From assembly GCF_004216475.1 (NCBI RefSeq), contig NZ_CP022303.1:3100001-3164000 (forward strand): a stretch of 64,000 nt of DNA, in the 5' to 3' direction. The notes under the pieces are model-generated. The model searched no databases and was not told the DNA's origin. It saw only the letters and a program-made list of their open reading frames with translations. Of this stretch, positions 17,022 through 25,408 are shown piece after piece. A program made the translations under genes and the position numbers. Origin of the DNA: Thalassococcus sp. S3. GTDB taxonomy: Bacteria; Pseudomonadota; Alphaproteobacteria; Rhodobacterales; Rhodobacteraceae. How positions within the stretch are numbered: the stretch's first letter is position 1; each line of letters opens with the position of its first letter.

Positions 17022-17712
17022 CTTCGCGTACCTCCGTTCTATCTTCAATCTGAGGTGGTGGCTCAGTTCCAGGTAAGACTTCTTGTTGTGGCAAAGGAGA
17101 TATCCAGTTTAGCCACTCCAAGTGCTGAATGTGAGGCACTTCATCGGGCCGGAAAAATAGCGTAACTCTATGGAAAGTGCAGTTCCTAAAGGAACAGTTC
17201 CTGAATAGGTAGCCATTTAAGAATGGCCTTTCCCCAGATAGCGCAACGGCGTCCACCTTGATTGGCTTAACATCATTGATGCCGTTGTTTATCTCCAGAT
17301 AGACATTGGCAGGTCCTACAATTTCACAATCAACAAAGTTCTTTCCATCGACAATCGGGTTTGACGGAAGAACAAAATCGTTCAGAAAAATCCTCTTGCC
17401 CTCAAATACCTTAGAGAGCGGGTCAACGCCGCCCGTTTCTTTCATGAATTTTGCGTCGTATTTGGACCGGACAGAGTTGCTCATTCCGTAGCCGTAGAGC
17501 GCAACGGATACTGCATATAAGAGCAGCCCACCAAAACCAATTGCGACCCAAGATAAAGGGGCGAACTCAGAAAACACGCCGGTAGCCCTCGCGGCCCATG
17601 CCGGTAGTGCAAAGCTGCTTGCAGGGAAGATCGCCCCCCATACAAAAGCCCCAAGTGACCAGCGCCACTCCAAACCGGAAAGGGCGCGGTTCAATTTTTC
17701 CATCTTTCTCAT
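16987..17712 (-). CDS. Passenger membrane protein of the IS1595 element
   Basis: The 241-aa protein has two hydrophobic segments near the N-terminus (about 20-40 and 50-75), then a soluble part with LFRNCSFRNCTFHRVTLFF, reminiscent of pentapeptide-repeat beta structure, and a proline- and glutamate-rich tail. I do not recognise a function. It lies wholly inside the inverted repeats and moves with the element. Its base composition is visibly lower in GC than the flanking chromosome. Confidence 0.7.
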   Translation of the reverse strand: MRKMEKLNRALSGLEWRWSLGAFVWGAIFPASSFALPAWAARATGVFSEFAPLSWVAIGFGGLLLYAVSVALYGYGMSNSVRSKYDAKFMKETGGVDPLSKVFEGKRIFLNDFVLPSNPIVDGKNFVDCEIVGPANVYLEINNGINDVKPIKVDAVALSGERPFLNGYLFRNCSFRNCTFHRVTLFFRPDEVPHIQHLEWLNWISPLPQQEVLPGTEPPPQIEDRTEVREDDESQVSTPEG

Positions 17713-17750
17713 GATCCCTCATCTCACGATACCTCGCGAGAGTCGAGAAC

Positions 17751-17783
17751 AACGTATGCTGAGGGGATACACCCCGCCTTAAA
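17751..17783 (+). repeat. Right terminal inverted repeat and right target duplication of IS1595 element
   Basis: 17751-17775 is the right inverted repeat (reverse complement starts GGGGTGTATCCCCT and ends CATACGTT). It is followed at 17776-17783 by GCCTTAAA, identical to the sequence before the left end. Confidence 0.92.
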
Positions 17784-18366
17784 CGGCGTGGCCAGAATGC
17801 GGTGCTTTGCCCACGGCAAGTTTCGCTCTATGGCCGCGAGGTGCGCACGGGATCTTCGCTCTTCTCCAGATCTTGGCAAGGCCACTGTCACTGAGGCCAT
17901 AACCCTCGGCCAGTCTCGACATCGGTGCGGCCCACACCGCGCGATAAAGGTCTTTGCGCGCTATCGTTGTGGGGTTTGTTGGAGGGGTCATTCGGGCGGA
18001 TTGCGCCGAGTCCTTGCCAAGAGGTGTGTGAGCCTGAGGTGCCCCAACATCAGCTACCCGCGCTTCTGCCTCGACAGACTTCGACTTGAGCCTAACCTGC
18101 TGCTTCTCCGTATTCAGCACCAGCGGCTCGACACATCCAGAAGGCGTCTGCGGCAAGGGCGGTTGCCCGATAGGTTTGCTGAACTCCTTCCGCGTCCAAT
18201 GTCCGGGCGAAGGTTTTGGAACATCTGCACGCCGCAGCCGTGGGCACAGAACTCCCACGGTAACTCCGAGTATGACCGCCAGATGCTTCATCGGTCTCGA
18301 CCATACGAGGTCGTAGAGCTCTTGGCGTATGGAGCGATGTTCCATGGCAATCAAACATTGAGCCAT
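17779..18366 (-). pseudogene. Tandem-HTH gene, frameshifted and truncated at the IS1595 insertion
   Basis: A 195-codon frame encodes two copies of a helix-turn-helix module of the type RKDLYRAVW...GLSDSGLAKIWRRAKIPCAPRGHRAKLAVGK. The first copy (RQELYDLVWSRPMKHLA then GHWTRKEFSKPIGQPPLP) is degenerate in the recognition helix. The visible stop codon lies inside the 8-bp target duplication and arises from a plus-one shift around 17800. In the shifted frame the protein continues (HRILATPFKAVERQ) across the pre-insertion site. The gene thus appears to have been broken before or together with the insertion. A functional short product cannot be excluded. Confidence 0.55.
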
Positions 18367-18579
18367 TTGGGTCTGTGGCTCACAAATATCAGCAACGCAC
18401 GTTTAGAGCGAAACAAGAATACCTGATAGTCTGAGCGGGCATTGGAATTCGCCTGTCAACCATGGTGCGGTTCTATCCTGCTGCCTCTTCAGCCGATACT
18501 CCCGCGTTTTTCCACGCGCGATATCTGCTCACCTTTGCAGGGTGCGGGTTTGGTGGTGATATGGCGCTGAAGCACGTTA

Positions 18580-19377
18580 TTACGACCGCTGGAAATACAC
18601 GATCATCTTGAGGTGGCGGTGCTCATCCACGGTCAGCATTTGATGGTTGAAGCTGAGAAGCGTGTCGTTGTCTTCTGCAAGCAGACCGCTGACGCCTCTG
18701 GCACAGATGTCCATGCCCGGTTGTTCCATCCACCGGCGGAAGTCCGGCGACACCTTTTTCAGGTCTTCAACCAGCCAAAGCATGTCCGGATCGTCCGGCG
18801 CGGCGGCCAGATCGTATCGGAACTGCGCGACCAGCCGGGGCGCATCCTCTTTCCACTCCGGCAGGCGCCGCCGCAGGTCGGGATCGGCAAAGACCATGCG
18901 GATGATGTTGCGGTCCCGTTGATCCCGATCGGAGAAGGTGAACAGATGGTCGGCCGCCGCATTCCAGGCGATGACGTCCCAGCGAAGATTGGATACGTAA
19001 GCCGGCCGTTCGGTGAGATCATTCAGCAATTGTTGAACCAACGGATCGACCGATGGCCATTGACGGGCTTCCGGCGGTGGCGGTCGCCTGTGGGCCAGCA
19101 GGAAAAGATGGCTGCAATCGGCATCGCCCAGTTTGAGCGCTTTGGCGATTTTGAGAAGAAAACTCTCTGACACCTGGATGTCGCGGCCTTGCTCGAACCA
19201 TGTGTACCAGGTGAGCCCGACGCCCGCGAGTGCGGCGACCTCCTCGCGCCGGAGCCCGGGCGTGCGTCGCCCGCCGGTGGTCGGCAGGCCGACATCAGCC
19301 GGGGTGAGCGCTTTCCTGTGGCGCGTGACGAACTCCGAGAGGTCGGGTTTGTCGCGCGCAAGGGTTCGGCCAGACAA
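18580..19377 (-). CDS. XRE-family regulator with MmyB-like ligand domain
   Basis: The 265-aa protein has an N-terminal XRE helix-turn-helix (RTPGLRREEVAALAGVGLTWYTWFEQGRD, about 37-66) and a C-terminal MmyB-type domain (about 110-262; YVSNLRWDVIAWNAAADHLF), a PAS-like fold that binds small ligands in actinobacterial relatives. It is divergent from an MFS transporter gene with 86 bp between, a standard layout for a local repressor of an efflux pump. That regulatory link is inferred. Confidence 0.87.
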   Translation of the reverse strand: MSGRTLARDKPDLSEFVTRHRKALTPADVGLPTTGGRRTPGLRREEVAALAGVGLTWYTWFEQGRDIQVSESFLLKIAKALKLGDADCSHLFLLAHRRPPPPEARQWPSVDPLVQQLLNDLTERPAYVSNLRWDVIAWNAAADHLFTFSDRDQRDRNIIRMVFADPDLRRRLPEWKEDAPRLVAQFRYDLAAAPDDPDMLWLVEDLKKVSPDFRRWMEQPGMDICARGVSGLLAEDNDTLLSFNHQMLTVDEHRHLKMIVYFQRS

Positions 19378-19463
19378 GATTGTTGCCTCTAGTAATAGGA
19401 TGATTTCTTATATTGTAACAGTCATCACCTAGCTGGACTGTCCGCCTCAGACAAGGAGGCGAC

Positions 19464-21044
19464 ATGACAGTTCATCACGACGGCACGGTTTCTCATCCAG
19501 CAACGGCGGCGGGGTCCAAGGCGCCCTCGCCCGCGAGGGCCGGGGTGCGCCAATGGCTGGGGCTGGCGCTGCTGTCCCTGCCCACGATCCTGCTTGGCCT
19601 CGACCTGACACTTCTCCATCTCGCATTGCCGGCGTTGGCTGCCGATCTGAAAGCCACAAGCACACAGGCGCTTTGGATCATGGATGCCTACGGCTTCATG
19701 ATCGCGGGCTTTCTCATCACCATGGGCACGCTTGGCGACCGGATCGGACGGCGCAAGCTGTTGCTGACCGGGGCTGTGGCATTTGCCATCGCGTCTGTGA
19801 TTGCAGCGTATTCGACAAGTGCCCCGATGCTGATTGCAGCGCGGGCTGCCCTGGGGGTGGCGGGGGCCACCTTGATGCCCTCGACCCTCGCGCTCATCAG
19901 CAATCTGTTCGCTGACCCGCGTGAGCGCGCGATCGGCTTTGGTGTCTGGGCGACCATGTTTGCCCTTGGCATGGCGATGGGACCCATCGTGGGCGGGGCG
20001 TTGCTGGAGCATTTCTGGTGGGGTGCGGGTTTTCTTCTTGCCGTGCCCATTGTCGTTCTGCTGCTTATCCTTGCGCCTGTTCTGTTGCCGGAATATCGCG
20101 CGCCGAATGCCGGGCGGATCGATCTTGTCAGCGTGGTGATCCTGCTCGCCGCCATGCTGCAGGTGATCTACGGCATCAAACAGATGGCCAAGTACGGGTT
20201 TTCCCTTGATGCGGCGGGCATTGCTGCGGCAGGTATCTTCTTTGCGGTGATTTTTGTTTGGCGGCAAAAGCGGCTTTCCGATCCGTTGCTTGATATGAGC
20301 CTCTTTGCCGACAGGGCCTTCTCTGTCGCGCTCATCGTGCTGCTTTTTGGGCTGGTGGCTGTCGGTGGCACCATGCTGCTCGTGACCCAATATCTGCAAC
20401 TGGTGGCCGGCTTCTCCGCGCTTGTCGCAGGTCTATGGATGGGGCCGCCCGCGCTTGCGATGGTTGCCGCCGGTGTCGGCGCGCCGCTTGTCGCGCAGTA
20501 TGTCCGGCCCGGTTTCGTGGTGTCCGCCGCGCTTGGTCTGTCGGTCATCGGCTATCTGATGCTCACCCAGTTGGGCGACGCCGAAACGGGGGTTGCCATG
20601 GTGGTTGCGGGCTTCTCGCTGGCTTATCTCGGCCTTGGCACCATCGCTGCGCTCGGCACCGGCTTGGTCGTCGGATCGGCGCCACAGGAGAAGGCGGGAT
20701 CCGCATCGGCCATGTCGGAAACGGTCCAGGATCTGGGCGTGTCGCTCGGCATCGCTGTTCTCGGCAGTCTTGTCACTGCGATCTACCGTGGCACCATGCT
20801 TGACCGCATTCCCGACACGCTTGAGGAAGAGGCCCGCCTTGCGGTCAGTGACAGCCTCTGGGCGGCGTCCAACATCGCGGCAGACCTGCCAGCCGGGTTG
20901 ATCGAAGATGCGCAGAACGCATTTGTATCCGGGTTTAATGCCGCTGCGATCTTCAGCGCCATCAGCGTCACGATCCTTGCCATCCTTGCGGCAGTGATGC
21001 TGCGGCATATCGAACCCCTTGGACCATCTGATGAGCCATCGTGA
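19464..21044 (+). CDS. MFS transporter, DHA2 family drug/antiporter type
   Basis: The 526-aa protein has about 14 membrane segments and the DHA2 signatures MDAYGFMIAGFLITMGTLGD, GDRIGRRKLLLTG (motif A) and a drug-antiporter loop near LIAARAALGVAGATLMPSTLALI. Relatives include SmvA-type quaternary ammonium efflux pumps. It is divergent from the XRE/MmyB regulator and overlaps the start of a broken LysR gene by four bases. The substrate is unknown. Confidence 0.9.
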   Translation: MTVHHDGTVSHPATAAGSKAPSPARAGVRQWLGLALLSLPTILLGLDLTLLHLALPALAADLKATSTQALWIMDAYGFMIAGFLITMGTLGDRIGRRKLLLTGAVAFAIASVIAAYSTSAPMLIAARAALGVAGATLMPSTLALISNLFADPRERAIGFGVWATMFALGMAMGPIVGGALLEHFWWGAGFLLAVPIVVLLLILAPVLLPEYRAPNAGRIDLVSVVILLAAMLQVIYGIKQMAKYGFSLDAAGIAAAGIFFAVIFVWRQKRLSDPLLDMSLFADRAFSVALIVLLFGLVAVGGTMLLVTQYLQLVAGFSALVAGLWMGPPALAMVAAGVGAPLVAQYVRPGFVVSAALGLSVIGYLMLTQLGDAETGVAMVVAGFSLAYLGLGTIAALGTGLVVGSAPQEKAGSASAMSETVQDLGVSLGIAVLGSLVTAIYRGTMLDRIPDTLEEEARLAVSDSLWAASNIAADLPAGLIEDAQNAFVSGFNAAAIFSAISVTILAILAAVMLRHIEPLGPSDEPS

Positions 21045-21876
21045 ATCGGATGGACCTGCATCGTCTCCGCATCCTTGTTACTGCCGCCGACGAACAGACT
21101 TTCAGGCGTGCCGCTGTGCTGATTGGCGTCGGTCAGCCGGTTTTTCGCCACAGGTCGCGGCGCTCGAAGATGAGCTTGGCGTCACCCTGGTCGAGCGCAA
21201 GAGCAAGGGCGCACGTCTTACCTAAGCCGGGCGGATGTTCGTGGCCGACGCTCGCAGGATCGCTGCTGATGTGGAGAGTACGCGGGACGCTCTCGTGTCC
21301 GTCGCACACGGAACGGCTGGCCGGTTGCGCCTTGCCATCTGCGACGACGCCAAGACGCCGACATTCGCATCGATCCCAACAGCGTTTCGGAAACAGTATT
21401 CGACGACTGACCTGGAGGTGTTCGAACTGCCTGGCGCGATGCAGCCGTCCGCCCTTCGACACGGCGTGGCGCGACAACTGGTTGATCGCCATGCCCCAGG
21501 GTCATCGATTGGCAGTCGTTGAGACCGTTCCGCTCGGTGCTTTGACTGGCGAAGACTTCATCACAACAAATCCCAGTTTTGGTCCCGGCTGCCATTCGCA
21601 AAGCGAGGCCATGTTCGATGCGGCAGGCGTCTAGCCTCGCATCGTCGCGCGGGTGTTCCGTCGGCGGACCATGGCGATGCTGCTGCGGTCCGGCGCGGAG
21701 TTCCCCTTATGCCCGCTGCATTCGCCGGTACTGTCTTGGACGGTATCGTGACGCGCCTATTGTTGGCTGGTGAGCACAATATGTGCGTCGCAACCGCCTA
21801 TCCCGAAGGTGATCTGGTTGGCGGTGTGGCGCAGTTTCTGCGCATCGCTCAAGCAGCCTGCGAGCAATCCGAATGA
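21041..21876 (+). pseudogene. Decayed LysR-family regulator
   Basis: Pieces of a LysR protein lie in order in different frames. The HTH start is LHRLRILVTAADEQTFRRAA, then VAALEDELGVTLVERKSKGARLT followed by an in-frame stop. The effector domain continues as RLRLAICDDAKTPTFASI, then LIAMPQGHRLAVVETVPLG, and ends FAGTVLDGIV and NMCVATAYPEGDLVGGVAQF. At least three frame changes and two internal stops are needed to read it. It follows the MFS gene directly and may once have regulated it. Confidence 0.85.
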
Positions 21877-21943
21877 CATCGGCCGCGTAAAGCAACCCGC
21901 ATTTCGCGGATGCTCAAGCTGCTTTAATACTACCAAACGAGCT

Positions 21944-22310
21944 GTCGCAGTCTGGCCTGCGCCATCGCATTGCCGATCGCACGATCCGTGCTTGAGCGCG
22001 CGCATCGCCGAGCTGACGGCGACCCGGAACCAGGCGCGCATGGAGGCCGAGCATGCGAAAAGCGCGATCCGGAATGCAGGTCAGCATCTGTCGCCGTAGC
22101 ACCTAGCCGGGAAGCCATATCCGCCCGTCAGAAAATGCGTGGAAAGAACGGCGGATTTCGGCGCGATCATCTGCGGCCTTGGCGCAACGCTTCGAAGTTG
22201 CAGACCGCGAGGTCCGCATCATGGCGTCGCATGAAGAGCTGATCCGGGTGTTGGCCGCTTCGAATGGCGTAGGAACGGCGGCGAACGGCCTTCGCACTTA
22301 TGTTGCAGGA
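21944..22310 (+). pseudogene. C-terminal remnant of a serine recombinase/integrase
   Basis: The segment encodes, across frameshifts, the coiled-coil and tail of large serine recombinases: ARIAELTATRNQARMEAEHA, then NGGFRRDHLR, then LAQRFEVADREVRIMASHEE and LIRVLAASNGVGTAANGLR. The last frame runs into the adjacent tRNA gene as RDSNPG, the usual readthrough seen next to tRNA genes. The catalytic N-terminal domain is missing. It marks the edge of a former integrated element. Confidence 0.75.
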
Positions 22311-22400
22311 TGGCGGGGAGACAGGGATTCGAACCCTGGGGACGCTCTCACGCCCAACGGTTTTCAAGACCGCCGCATTCGACCACTCTGCCACCTCCCC
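22311..22400 (-). tRNA. tRNA-Ser (anticodon UGA)
   Basis: The 90-nt gene includes an encoded CCA (22311-22313). The acceptor stem is GGGGAGG with TCTCCCC, the discriminator is G, the anticodon loop CTTGAAA gives anticodon TGA, and the T arm has GGTTCGAATCC. A long variable arm (GGGCGTGAGAGCGTCC) is typical of serine tRNA. A decayed serine recombinase abuts its 3' end. Confidence 0.95.
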
Positions 22401-22625
22401 GCACGGGTGCGTGACGCAGTCTTCGTGGAGCGACCGTTTAGGCAACGCATCTGCATCAGGCAAGGGATAATTGATGCCAAAACGCCCGGGCCGACGCCTG
22501 CAGCCTTTTCTTGAGGCGCTCTGCACGGTATGGTCTTGGGCAAATGGGGCAACAAACGGGTTCAAAGCAAACCCGACCCGTAAAATGAGCGCAAAGCGCC
22601 ACGGGCAACAGGCAAGGGACGAGAT

Positions 22626-23501
22626 ATGGAACGAGCGATCGGGTGGACCCTGAGACCGGCGCGGGCATTGGGCCTTTGCGCTGCACTGACCGCATTGGCG
22701 GCTTGCGAGGACAGCGGTCAGTTTGCCTTCCTTCAACCGAAAGCGGAACGCGAGGGGAGCGCGGCAGACAGCACGGGCACCACGACCCGTCTTGTGGAAC
22801 GCGATGTCGAAGCGCCGGAGGTCTTTCAGGTCTCCGAAGCGGGGCTTTGGGACGGGCGTCCGTCCCTTGGCGGCGTCTGGGTGGCGCATCCCGACGTCTC
22901 AGACCCGGAAAGGGTCATTATCCGCAACACGTCGAACGGCAAGTTCGTGATCGGTGCCCTCTTCCGCAGGGAGCGTGAGATCCCTGGCCCAAGGCTGCAG
23001 ACCTCATCGGACGCGGCCAGCGCTCTTGGCATGCTGGCCGGAGCGCCGGTAGAATTGCAGGTCACGGCATTGAGACGGGAGACCGTGAGCGACCCCGATG
23101 CGGCACCGGAAGAGGCGGAAACGATCGCCGCAGCGGATCCGATCAGCGAAGAAACGCTTGATCCCATTGCATCCGCGGGGTCAGCGATTGACACGGCAGA
23201 GGCACCCGCGACAACACAGACTGCAGCAGCCCCGGCGCCGACACTGTCGAAGCCCCGTGCCTCGTCACTGGAAAAGCCCTATATTCAGATCGGGATTTTC
23301 AGCGTCGAGCGGAACGCCAACAACGCCGCATCCCAGATGCGCGCGGCGGGAATGGTGCCGACGGTGCGCAAGCAGACGCTTAACGACAAGCCGTTTTGGC
23401 GGGTCGTCGTTGGCCCTGCGCAAACAAGTGCGGAGCGCAGCGCGCTTCTCAAAGAGATCAAGTCCGTCGGGTTTACCGATGCCTATTCGGTCACGAACTG
23501 A
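22626..23501 (+). CDS. SPOR-domain lipoprotein
   Basis: The 291-aa protein has a lipoprotein signal ending in LTALAAC (about C27) and a low-complexity, alanine- and threonine-rich middle. Its C-terminal SPOR domain is YIQIGIFSVERNANNAASQM through FWRVVVGPAQTSAERSALL. SPOR domains bind denuded peptidoglycan at division sites. It precedes a D,D-carboxypeptidase gene by about 30 bp, fitting a role in envelope or septum remodelling. Confidence 0.88.
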   Translation: MERAIGWTLRPARALGLCAALTALAACEDSGQFAFLQPKAEREGSAADSTGTTTRLVERDVEAPEVFQVSEAGLWDGRPSLGGVWVAHPDVSDPERVIIRNTSNGKFVIGALFRREREIPGPRLQTSSDAASALGMLAGAPVELQVTALRRETVSDPDAAPEEAETIAAADPISEETLDPIASAGSAIDTAEAPATTQTAAAPAPTLSKPRASSLEKPYIQIGIFSVERNANNAASQMRAAGMVPTVRKQTLNDKPFWRVVVGPAQTSAERSALLKEIKSVGFTDAYSVTN

Positions 23502-23531
23502 CCGGACGCAGAAGAAAGAAGGAGAAAACCG

Positions 23532-24710
23532 GTGGCCCTCCAACCTCTCACCGTGATCCGGTCCTGCCTGAGTGCCGCGGCACTGGCGGTTTTTACCTTG
23601 CCGGCCGCAGCGTTCGACACACAGGCCAGTTCCGCCTTTGTTATGGATCAGACCACCGGCACCGTGCTTTTGAACAAAAACGCGGATGAGCCTTTGCCGC
23701 CAGCGTCGATGTCGAAGCTGATGACACTCTACATGGCGTTCGAGGCGATCCGCGACGGGCGGCTTTCCCTGGACGAGCGCCTGCCGGTGTCACAGCACGC
23801 GATGAGCTTTGGCGGCTCCACCATGTTTCTGGACACCACCGACCGCGTACGGGTGGAAGACCTGTTACGCGGTATCATCGTGCTTTCAGGCAATGACGCC
23901 TGCGTCGTTGTCGCCGAAGCGCTCAGCCCGGATGGAACCGAAGCGGGATTTGCCCGCCTCATGACCCAGAGGGCCCAGCAAATGGGCATGACCAATTCCA
24001 CCTTCACGAATGCCAGCGGCTGGCCGCAAGCAGGCCACCGCATGTCGATGCGGGACCTCGCATTGGTGGCCGACCGGCTGATCAGCGACTTCCCGGAATT
24101 CTATCCTCTCTTCGCCGAGACGGAATTCGCCTTTGACGGGCGTGCCCCACAGAACACGCGAAACCGCAACCCGCTGCTTCGGCTGGGGATCGGTGCGGAC
24201 GGGCTGAAGACCGGTCACACGCAAGAGGCCGGATACGGGCTGGTCGGCTCTGCCGAACAGGGCGACAGGCGTGTGATCTTCGTGATCTCCGGCATCGACA
24301 CTGTACAGCAGCGCGCCCAGGACGCGGAAGCAATTGTTAACTGGTCGTTTCGCCAATTTGCCGAACGTGAAATCGTCAAGGCCGGCACCCGCATCACCGA
24401 GGCGCAAGTCTGGATGGGAGCAGAACCGACGGTAGGATTGACCCCGGCAGAGGACCTGACCGTTCTGATGCCGGTTCTGACAGGTGACCGGATCGAGGCG
24501 GAAGTGGTCTATACCGGTCCGATTTCCGCCCCAATCGCGGAAGGGGATCCGCTGGGCGAATTGGTGTTCACCCCCGAAGGACTGCCGGAAGTCCGCCTGC
24601 CCCTGGTTGCCGACAGATCAGTGCCGAGGGGCGGCTTCCTGCCGCGACTGGCAACGGCTGCAAACATCCTGATCACGCGCCTGAACGAAGGTCCAGAGGG
24701 CGCGATGTGA
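23532..24710 (+). CDS. D-alanyl-D-alanine carboxypeptidase (PBP5/6 type)
   Basis: The 392-aa periplasmic penicillin-binding protein trims the terminal D-alanine from peptidoglycan stem peptides. It has a signal peptide and the serine-peptidase motifs SMSK (S59-K62), SGN (119-121) and KTG (226-228), plus the C-terminal PBP5 beta domain. It starts with GTG at 23532, preceded by AAGGAG. It overlaps tmk by four bases, so the gene run is probably one operon. Confidence 0.93.
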   Translation: MALQPLTVIRSCLSAAALAVFTLPAAAFDTQASSAFVMDQTTGTVLLNKNADEPLPPASMSKLMTLYMAFEAIRDGRLSLDERLPVSQHAMSFGGSTMFLDTTDRVRVEDLLRGIIVLSGNDACVVVAEALSPDGTEAGFARLMTQRAQQMGMTNSTFTNASGWPQAGHRMSMRDLALVADRLISDFPEFYPLFAETEFAFDGRAPQNTRNRNPLLRLGIGADGLKTGHTQEAGYGLVGSAEQGDRRVIFVISGIDTVQQRAQDAEAIVNWSFRQFAEREIVKAGTRITEAQVWMGAEPTVGLTPAEDLTVLMPVLTGDRIEAEVVYTGPISAPIAEGDPLGELVFTPEGLPEVRLPLVADRSVPRGGFLPRLATAANILITRLNEGPEGAM

Positions 24711-25342
24711 GCGGCAAAGGCCGGTTCATCACCTTCGAAGGCATCGACGGGTCAGGCAAGTCCACGCAGGCACGCCTATTGGCCGACCACCTGCGCACCG
24801 AAGGTCACGACGTCATTCTGACACGGGAACCGGGCGGGTCTCCGGGTGCAGAGGAGATCCGCCGGCTGGTGCTTGAAGGCGATCCGGATCGCTGGTCGGC
24901 CGAAACGGAGATCCTCCTTTTCACCGCCGCGCGACGCGATCACATGGAACGCACCATCCTGCCGGCGCTGGAAAGCGGCAAGATCGTGATCTGCGACCGG
25001 TTCGCGGACAGCACGCGCCTCTACCAAGGTCTCAGCCGGGGAGATCTGCGCGACGTGGTCGACAAGCTGCACGCTCTGATGATCGGACGGGAGCCGGATC
25101 TGACCATGCTGATCGACATGGATCCCGAAACCGGCCTGGACCGTGCATTGTCGCGCCGAGGTACGGAAGAGCGGTTCGAGGCGTTTGGCACGGATCTGCA
25201 GAGGCGGATGCGCCAAGGATTTCTGGATCTCGCCCGCTCCGATCCCGACCGGTTTCACCTGGTCGACGGTAACCGGCCCATGGATGCAGTGGCCCAGGAT
25301 GTGAGAGCCGTGATCGAAGAGCTTCTGGCATCGGTTGACTGA
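24707..25342 (+). CDS. tmk: Thymidylate kinase
   Basis: Tmk phosphorylates dTMP to dTDP for DNA synthesis. The 211-aa protein has the P-loop FEGIDGSGKST (10-20), TREPGGSPGAEEIR, the DRF-type motif CDRFADSTRLYQG and the lid region RRGTEERFE. It starts at a GTG that overlaps the previous stop (GTGA). It is followed closely by holB, a common alphaproteobacterial order. Confidence 0.95.
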   Translation: MSGKGRFITFEGIDGSGKSTQARLLADHLRTEGHDVILTREPGGSPGAEEIRRLVLEGDPDRWSAETEILLFTAARRDHMERTILPALESGKIVICDRFADSTRLYQGLSRGDLRDVVDKLHALMIGREPDLTMLIDMDPETGLDRALSRRGTEERFEAFGTDLQRRMRQGFLDLARSDPDRFHLVDGNRPMDAVAQDVRAVIEELLASVD

Positions 25343-25408
25343 CAAAGGACTGGCTGCATCTTGCGCTTTGGGGTCGCCCCTCTGCAGTAACTGCGATAAT
25401 CAGACGGC

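Larger units (their letters stand above)
15992..17775 (+). mobile_element. Complete IS1595-family insertion sequence with two passenger genes (1784 bp)
   Basis: The element is bounded by imperfect 25-bp inverted repeats (shared blocks TATCCCCT and CATACG) and by a perfect 8-bp direct repeat GCCTTAAA on both sides, the target-duplication length known for IS1595. It encodes an ISXO2-type transposase on the plus strand and two oppositely oriented genes not needed by the simplest elements: a 57-66 aa acidic protein and a 241-aa membrane protein. All parts look intact, so the insertion may be recent and the element active. Confidence 0.93.

Noticed and set aside
19425..20399. 324-codon frame antisense to the MFS gene
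   Set aside because: The sense frame is a clear 14-helix transporter; the antisense product is composed of charged low-complexity sequence.
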